Source: Serratia sp. DD3 (GTDB lineage Bacteria > Pseudomonadota > Gammaproteobacteria > Enterobacterales > Enterobacteriaceae). From it: a stretch of DNA of 5,121 nt. The position numbers and the translations under genes are program-made. This document shows positions 1-5,121 of this stretch, in pieces (position 1 is the stretch's first letter; each line of letters opens with the position of its first letter). A model generated the notes under the pieces. That model ran no database searches. It had not been told where the DNA came from and was given only the letters and a program-made list of their open reading frames with translations. The stretch is taken from assembly GCF_000496755.2 (NCBI RefSeq), contig NZ_AYKS02000052.1:1-5121 (forward strand), in the 5' to 3' direction.

Positions 1-1
1 A

Positions 2-586
2 AACGGCAACACCACCACCGTCGGGGTATCCGGTACTGCCAGCAACCAGACTATCGGCAACCTGACCCTCAACGGCGGCACCCTGCAGTTTTATAGTGGC
101 ACGGCTACCAGCGCCGAGAGCACGCTGACCACTGACATATTCACCGCCGACAGCGGGATCATTGACATACTCGGGCCGCAGTCTGCCCCGAACACTGGAG
201 GGGCGTTACTCAATCAGATCGGTAATAACTCTGGCAAGGCACTGATTTTCTCCAACAATGCCACCAATATCGACAACCTGACACTGCACCTCAATGGCGC
301 GGCAGTGCCCAATCAACCGCTGGCTTTTGACCTGACCCAGAACAGCCTGACCGTCGCCCAGGGGATCTATGATTACGGCCTGTCGAATACCCGTGGCACA
401 GACAACGGGTTGTTCCTCAATTTTAGCCTGATCCAGCTCAACCTGATTGAAGATGGGGCAAATGCCCTGGTGGTAGCCACCGATGCCAACCCTGGCAGCA
501 ATCATGACTTGTCGGTGCTGGTGACCGGGGATGGGGGGATCGTTCTGGATGCATCCGCAGCACCACTCACCATTTCCAACGGGGGT
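2..586 (+). repeat. Tandem unit 0, tail only (alpha-type tail), 5' truncated by window
   Basis: This 585-bp stretch (residues 1-195) aligns with 3719-4306 at an offset of 3717 bp, becoming 3720 bp after a single in-frame 3-bp difference near 105 (SGTATSAES versus SGIPATNAES). Most remaining differences are scattered single bases, many at third codon positions. Landmarks shared by both copies are QTIGNLTLNGGTLQFYSG, GPQSAPNTGG, ALIFSNNATNIDNLTLHLNG, the NGLFLNF / LIQLNLIED block, VVATDANPGSNHDLSVLVTG and DGGIVLDASAAPLTISNGG. The end of the tail runs directly into the beta-strand repeat of the next unit. Its head should lie immediately upstream of the window. Confidence 0.88.
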
Positions 587-3500
587 AATACTTACGGCGG
601 TACCACCCGGGCGACCGGCGGCACCGTGCTGTTAGGGGCGAGCAATGCCCTGGGGCAAACCCAACTGTTAACGGTAGATAGCAACGCCCTGTTTGATATG
701 GCCGGCTTTACCCAGACCGTGGGCGCACTGGATAACCTCGGTGCCCTCGACCTCAATGGTGGCACCCTTAATCTACTGGATGGGGGCACTTCCACCGCCA
801 CCGATGGCCTGGCCGGTGCCGGCAACCTGAATGTGCAGGGGGGGAGTTTAATCCTGAGTGCTGATAACAGTACCCTAACTGCCGCCACCACCATTGCCAG
901 CGGTGCCGACGTCACCTTAACCAATGCCGGTACCCTCGGTGACAGTGATATCACCGTTGCTGGTGCCTTGAACTTCAACCGTGACGGCAGTTTCGGCAAC
1001 CAACTCAGTGGTGACGGGGTGGTTAATACCAACGCCAACGTCCAACTGACTGGCGAGAGCGACTTTATCGGCACCCAAGCTATCAATGCCGGTGGCACCC
1101 TGACGGTGACCCAAGCTAACAATCTGGGGGCCGACAGTGCCACGGTGGATTTAACCACCACTAGCTCTATGCTGGTGTTTGACGGTCTTGCCGGTATCGT
1201 GGCTCAAGCCCTGGAGGGGATCGCTGGCTCCACCATCAGTATTGATAACACTGCCGATATGTCACTGACCGGTGATAACACCCTCTTCAACGGGCTGTTT
1301 GCTATTGATGGCAACAGCCAATTGACCGTCGGCTTGCAGCAAAACCTGGGTAATGGCGTGGTAGACATCGCCAGCGGCAGTACCCTGCAGTTCCTGAACT
1401 TTGCCGGTAATGTGCCGTCGATGCTCGCCAACACCCTCACCGGCAGTGGTACCTGGTGGCTCAACACCAGCAATATCAATCTGGCGGGCAACACTACTCG
1501 GTTGACTGGCTTCGATGGCCTGATCGACATCAACGGTAATGCCCGTTTGACTCTGGATGAACTCACCAGTCTCGATCCCGCTACCCGGTTTAATGTGCAG
1601 GGAACAGGCGATAACCTGGATATCACCACCTCCGGGCTGTTCAACTTCAATTATGCGTTGACGGGTAATGGGGCGGTAAATGTCAATACCGCCGGCCAGG
1701 ACTTCAGTTTCGGCAATGCGGTGGGGGATCAGTTTAGCGGTGAAGTGCACCTGAACAGCAGCACCTTCCTACTCACCGGAACCAATACCACAGCGCTCAC
1801 CAATGCCACGTTGGTGCTGGAGAACGGTAGTGACACCAAGGTGGGGATTTCGGGCTCACCCAGTGATGAAGCCATTGGCAACTTGACCATGAATGGCGGG
1901 CTGTTGACTTTTTACGGTGACTTCGCCAATCCCCGGGCTAGCAGCATTCTAGATAACCTCGGTAGCGTCACACTCAATAGTGGCACCATCAACCTGATTG
2001 GCAATGGCAATATCAGTAATGTGTCTGACTCCTTGTCAATCCTTGAGCAAAACCGTGGCAACGTCAGTATGATGTTGATCAGCGCCGCGATTGCCAGTGG
2101 TGCGGGTAATTTAACCTTACAGCTCAATGGCCAGACCGTGGGTATCGGCGATAGTATTTTCGCGGCCATCATGCAGGGTGCGGTTCATGCCGCCAATGGG
2201 GGTTATGAATATGAACTGGTCAACTCCAACGCGTCTAACCAGCAGGGGCTCTACCTCAGTTTTGGCCTCAATTCGATTGAATTATTAACCGACTACGCGG
2301 ATGCCTTGGTCATCGCCACCGATACTGATGTTAACTCCAATAAAGAGTTAACTGCCCTGGTCTTCGGGGACGGTGGTCTGGTTTTAGATGCTACCAATAA
2401 TCCATTGACTATCAGCAACAGTGGCAACACCTACGGCGGTACCACCCGAGCGACCGGTGGCACCGTGTTGTTGGGGGCGAGCAATGCCCTGGGGCAGACC
2501 CAACTGTTAACGGTAGATAGCAACGCCCTGTTGAATATGGCCGGCTTTATCCAGACCGTGGGGGCGTTGGATAACCTCGGTGCTCTGACGATCAATGGCG
2601 GTACTTTAACCAATGACGGCCTGTTGACCAACACCGGTACCCTTAACTTGGCGGGTGGTACCCTCAATCTGCTCGGTGGTGGCACCTCCACCGCTGCCAA
2701 TGGCTTAGCGGGTACAGGAACCCTGAATGTGTCGGGCGGCAGCTTAACCCTGAGTGCCGATAACAGCACCCTGTCTGCTATCACCACTATTGCCAGTGGT
2801 GCCGACATCACCTTGACCAATGCCGGTACCCTCGGTGACAGTGATATCACCGTTGCTGGCGCCCTGAACTTCAACCGTGACGGCAGCTTCGACAACCAAC
2901 TCAGTGGTAACGGGGTGGTTAATACCAACGCCAATGTCCAACTGACTGGCGAGAGCGACTTTATCGGCACCCAGTCTATCAATGCCGGTGGCACACTGAC
3001 GGTGACCCAAGCCAACAATCTGGGGGCCGACAGCGCCACGGTGGATTTAACCACCGCTAGTTCTACCTTGGTGTTTGATGGCCTGATTGGTGCCGTTGCA
3101 CAAACGTTGGAAGGTATCGCTGGCTCCACCGTCAGTATTGATAACAGCGCCGATATGTCACTGACCGGTGATAACAGCAGCTTCAACGGGCTGTTTGCCA
3201 TTGATGGCGACAGCCAATTGACCGTCGGCTTGCAACAAAACCTGGGCAATGGCGCGGTAGATATCGCCAGCGGCAGCACCCTGCAGTTCCTAAACTTTGC
3301 TGGTAATGTGCCGTCGATGCTCGCCAACACCCTGACCGGCAGCGGCACCTGGTGGCTCAACACCAGCAATATCAATCTGGCGGGCAACACCACCCGGATG
3401 GCTGGCTTCGATGGCCTGATCGACATCAACGGTAATGCCCGTTTGACCCTGGATGAACTCACCAGCCTCAATGCATCCACCCAGTTTAATGTGCAGGGAA

Positions 3501-5121
3501 CAGGCGATAACCTGGATATCACCACCGCTGGGCTGTTCAACTTCAATTATGCGCTGACCGGCAGCGGTACAGTGAATGTGGATACTGCAGGCCAGGCCTT
3601 CAGTTTCGGCAATGCGGTGGGGGCTCTGTTTGGCGGTGATGTTCACCTCAACAGCAGCACCTTCTCACTGGCTGCCAGCAATACCACTGCGCTCACTGCT
3701 GCCACGCTGGTGCTGGAAAACGGCAACACCACCAGCGTCGGGGTATCCGGCACTGCCAGCAACCAGACTATCGGCAACCTGACCCTCAACGGCGGCACCC
3801 TGCAGTTTTACAGTGGCATTCCTGCCACCAACGCCGAGAGCACCCTGACCACCGGCATATTCACCGCCAATAGCGGAATTGTTGACGTCGTCGGGCCACA
3901 GTCTGCCCCGAACACTGGGGGCTCACTGCTCAATCAGATCGGGAATACCGCCGGCACCGCGCTGATTTTCTCCAACAATGCCACCAATATCGACAACCTG
4001 ACGCTGCACCTTAATGGCGTGGCGGTAAACAATCAGCCGGTGCTTTCTGATTTGATCCAGAACAGCATGACTGTCGCTCAGGGAGTCTATAACTACGACC
4101 TGTCGAATACCCGGGGGGCGGACAACGGGCTGTTCCTCAATTTTGAGCTGATCCAGCTCAACCTGATTGAAGATGCGCCGAATGCCCTGGTGGTGGCCAC
4201 CGATGCCAACCCAGGCAGCAATCATGACCTGTCGGTGCTGGTGACCGGGGATGGGGGCATCGTTCTGGATGCATCCGCCGCACCACTCACCATCTCCAAC
4301 GGGGGCAATACCTACGGCGGCACCACCCGGGCGACCGGCGGCACCGTGCTGTTGGGGGCGAGCAATGCCCTGGGGCAAACCCAGTTGTTGACGGTGGATA
4401 GCGACGCCCTGTTGGATATGGCCGGTTTCACCCAGACCGTGGGTGAACTGAATAACCTCGGTGCTCTGACGCTCAATGACGGTACTTTAACCAATGACGG
4501 CCTGTTGACCAACGACGGCACCCTTAACTTGGCAGGTGGCACCCTCAACCTGTTAGGTGGTGGCACCTCCACCGCTGCCGATGGCTTAGCGGGTACAGGA
4601 ACCCTGAATGTGTCGGGCGGCAGCTTAACCCTGAGTGCCGATAACAGCACCCTGTCTGCTATCACCACTATTGCCAGTGGTGCCGACATCACCTTGACCA
4701 ATGCCGGTACCCTCGGTGACAGTGATATCACCGTTGCTGGCGCCTTGAACTTCAACCGTGACGGCAGTTTCGGCAACCAACTCAGTGGTGACGGGGTGGT
4801 GAATACCAACGCCAACGTCCAACTGACTGGTGAGAGCGACTTTATCGGCACCCAGTCTATCAATGCCGGTGGCACACTGACGGTGACCCAAGCCAACAAT
4901 CTGGGGGCCGACAGCGCCACGGTGGATTTAACCACCGCTAGTTCTACCTTGGTGTTTGATGGCCTGATTGGTGCCGTTGCACAAACGTTGGAAGGTATCG
5001 CTGGCTCCACCGTCAGTATTGATAACAGCGCCGATATGTCACTGACCGGTGATAACAGCAGCTTCAACGGGCTGTTTGCCATTGATGGCGACAGCCAATT
5101 GACCGTCGGCTTGCAACAAAA
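2..5121 (+). CDS. Giant autotransporter-type repetitive surface protein (passenger region), partial at both ends
   Basis: The frame starting at base 2 is open across the whole window (1706 codons), with no stop and no initiation region, so this is an internal fragment. The protein is Cys-free, has three Lys (near 233, 1833 and 2342) and about fifteen Arg against many Asp, so it should be strongly acidic. It is dominated by G/N/T/S/L/D beta-strand-turn patterns, as expected of a right-handed beta-helix exported through the periplasm. Three copies of an NTYGGTTRATGG-type motif match the passenger-associated beta-strand repeat of type V autotransporters. The likely role is a surface-exposed adhesin or biofilm factor; this is inferred from family only. 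Residues 1-195, 196-808, 809-1435 and 1436-1706 form tandem units. In-frame ATGs are internal and none follows a convincing ribosome binding site. A signal peptide upstream and a C-terminal beta-barrel downstream are expected but not seen. A large adhesin secreted by another route is possible but less likely. No gene name can be assigned. Confidence 0.9.
530..655 (+). repeat. Passenger-associated beta-strand repeat, copy 1
   Basis: Encodes DGGIVLDASAAPLTISNGG followed by NTYGGTTRATGGTVLLGAS and NALG. The pattern 'G-G-(hydrophobic strand)-L-T-I-(S)-N-NTY-GGT-T-x-x-x-GG-T-(V/L)-L-L' is that of the autotransporter-associated beta strand repeat, a motif of type V passengers linked to beta-helix formation and outer-membrane translocation. 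It spans the junction between the tail of unit 0 and the head of unit 1. Confidence 0.82.
587..2425 (+). repeat. Tandem unit 1, complete (1839 bp, 613 residues), beta-type tail
   Basis: The boundary is set at the Asn codon of NTYGG. The unit is an exact multiple of three, so the frame is kept. Sub-modules in order are: beta-strand repeat (residues 196-218), an NGGTLNLLDGGTST strand, LSGDGVVNTNANVQLTGESD, the SISIDNTADMSLTGDN block, LTGSGTWWLNTSNINLAG, GFDGLIDINGNARLTLDEL, LTGNGAVNVNTAGQDFSFGN, then the tail. Up to about 1824 it aligns with unit 2 with high identity at an offset of 1839 bp, then 1896 bp after the 57-bp segment that unit 1 lacks. From about 1825 the tail differs strongly from that of units 0 and 2. 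Confidence 0.88.
1825..2425 (+). repeat. Beta-type unit tail (diverged variant)
   Basis: This segment (residues 609-808) holds the same position as the alpha tails but shares only scattered motifs with them: IGNLT.NGG.L.FY near its start, NLTL.LNG in the middle, GLYLSFGLNSIELL in place of GLFLNFSLIQLNLI, LVIATD in place of LVVATD, and GDGGLVLDA at the end. It is 601 bp against 586 bp for the alpha tail of unit 2. Fold and role are probably the same; the exposed residues differ. Confidence 0.75.
2369..2494 (+). repeat. Passenger-associated beta-strand repeat, copy 2
   Basis: Encodes DGGLVLDATNNPLTISNSG followed by the same NTYGGTTRATGGTVLLG core. The first half has diverged (ATNNP instead of ASAAP) along with the beta-type tail before it, while the core is unchanged at protein level. 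It marks the junction of units 1 and 2. Confidence 0.82.
2426..4306 (+). repeat. Tandem unit 2, complete (1881 bp, 627 residues), alpha-type tail
   Basis: It begins at the second NTYGGTTRATGG copy and ends before the third. It has the same module order as unit 1 but carries an extra 57 bp (2609-2665, 19 residues) in the early beta-helix, and an alpha-type tail 15 bp shorter than unit 1's beta tail (net +42 bp). The tail (3719-4306) matches 2-586. The Trp-Trp pair is encoded at 3350-3355. Several synonymous differences from unit 1 lie in otherwise identical protein stretches (for example GLIDINGNARLTLDELTSL), consistent with purifying selection on the repeat protein or homogenisation. Confidence 0.88.
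2609..2665 (+). repeat. 57-bp in-frame beta-rung insertion, unit 2
   Basis: Encodes 19 residues (TNDGLLTNTGTLNLAGGTL) absent from unit 1, where NGGTL is followed directly by NLL (near 760-775). The insert ends in GGTL, repeating the GGTL just before it, so it reads as gain or loss of one beta-helix rung by short-repeat recombination. Exact ends are ambiguous because of that repetition. Confidence 0.75.
4250..4375 (+). repeat. Passenger-associated beta-strand repeat, copy 3
   Basis: Encodes the same protein as copy 1 (DGGIVLDASAAPLTISNGG then NTYGGTTRATGGTVLLG), differing from it only by a few synonymous bases. It marks the junction of units 2 and 3 and fits the 3720-bp higher-order periodicity with copy 1. 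Confidence 0.82.
4307..5121 (+). repeat. Tandem unit 3, head only, 3' truncated by window
   Basis: This 815-bp head aligns with 2426-3240 at a constant offset of 1881 bp and carries the 57-bp insertion like unit 2. Between 4522 and 5121 only 13 differences were counted by eye against 2641-3240, and the last 290 bp are identical. The first ~150 bp instead share more variant bases with unit 1 (587 onward). The unit is cut inside the SQLTVGLQQN motif, so the array continues beyond the window. Confidence 0.88.
4490..4546 (+). repeat. 57-bp in-frame beta-rung insertion, unit 3
   Basis: Same 19-residue segment as in unit 2, with one residue changed (LLTNDGTL instead of LLTNTGTL). Its presence shows that the downstream part of unit 3 derives from a unit 2-like sequence. 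Confidence 0.75.

Noticed and set aside
1825..2425. Beta tail as an inserted foreign element
   Set aside because: Frame, unit boundary and key motifs (NGG.L.FY, GLYL, GDGGLVLDA) are kept, so divergence or recombination of a homologous tail explains it better than insertion.
2431..3546. 371-codon open frame on the minus strand, with relatives at 4312-5082, 592-1161 and 1204-1650
   Set aside because: It is antisense to the repeat protein, recurs wherever the units recur, and its product (LSPVSWTLALV, LPSRLKF and similar) has no recognisable domain. It is open because the Gly/Asn/Thr-rich sense codons rarely give stops in that antisense register.
3576..3782. 68-codon + strand open frame
   Set aside because: Out of frame with the long open frame, which continues through it; composition looks random and no motif is visible.
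3923..4378. 151-codon minus-strand open frame and its counterpart at 206-505
   Set aside because: Antisense shadow of the alpha-type tail present in both copies; no ribosome binding site or family match seen.
587..5121. Regular long repeats as a CRISPR array or mobile element
   Set aside because: Repeat units are 1.8-1.9 kb, coding and contiguous without spacers; no transposase, terminal inverted repeats or target duplications were seen.
2..5121. Haemagglutinin-type two-partner secretion protein or RTX adhesin
   Set aside because: No TPS domain, GGxGxDxxx nonapeptides or Ig-like repeats are visible; the NTYGGTT-type repeat favours a type V autotransporter passenger, although the ends that would prove it are outside the window.

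Overview
The window lies wholly inside one very large protein-coding gene. Reading frame 2 of the + strand is open from base 2 to the end (1706 full codons plus two bases). It has no stop, and neither its start codon nor its stop codon is in the window. The product is rich in Gly, Asn, Thr, Leu, Asp and Ser. It has no Cys, only three Lys and about fifteen Arg, and consists of short alternating beta-strand/turn patterns. It carries three copies of the passenger-associated (autotransporter-associated) beta-strand repeat, recognisable as NTYGGTTRATGGTVLLG. This is the signature of the beta-helical passenger of a giant type V secreted (autotransporter) adhesin-like surface protein. The signal peptide and the C-terminal beta-barrel are outside the window, so the secretion class is inferred from the repeat family. 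Composition (mid-50s % GC by impression) and repeat style suggest a Gram-negative gammaproteobacterium, perhaps an enterobacterium, but nothing here fixes the organism.

Layout: the passenger is built from long in-frame tandem units of about 613-627 residues. Bases 2-586 are the tail of a unit whose head lies upstream. Bases 587-2425 are a complete unit of 1839 bp. Bases 2426-4306 are a complete unit of 1881 bp. Bases 4307-5121 are the head of a further unit cut by the window end. Each unit starts with the beta-strand repeat, runs through about five beta-helix sub-modules (one with a Trp-Trp pair, the only tryptophans seen), and ends in a tail with a 'Y-x-L ... GL(F/Y)L.F.L' block. Tails come in two types: alpha (2-586 and 3719-4306, closely similar) and beta (1825-2425, strongly diverged). 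On top of the ~1.85-kb unit there is therefore a ~3.72-kb higher-order repeat.

The unit beginning at 4307 is a mosaic. Its first ~150 bp follow the unit at 587, and the rest follows the unit at 2426, including a 57-bp insertion and a final 290-bp stretch identical to it. This points to recent recombination or gene conversion between units. No separate promoter, terminator, RNA gene, mobile element or CRISPR array is visible, and the open frames on the opposite strand are repeat-driven shadows.
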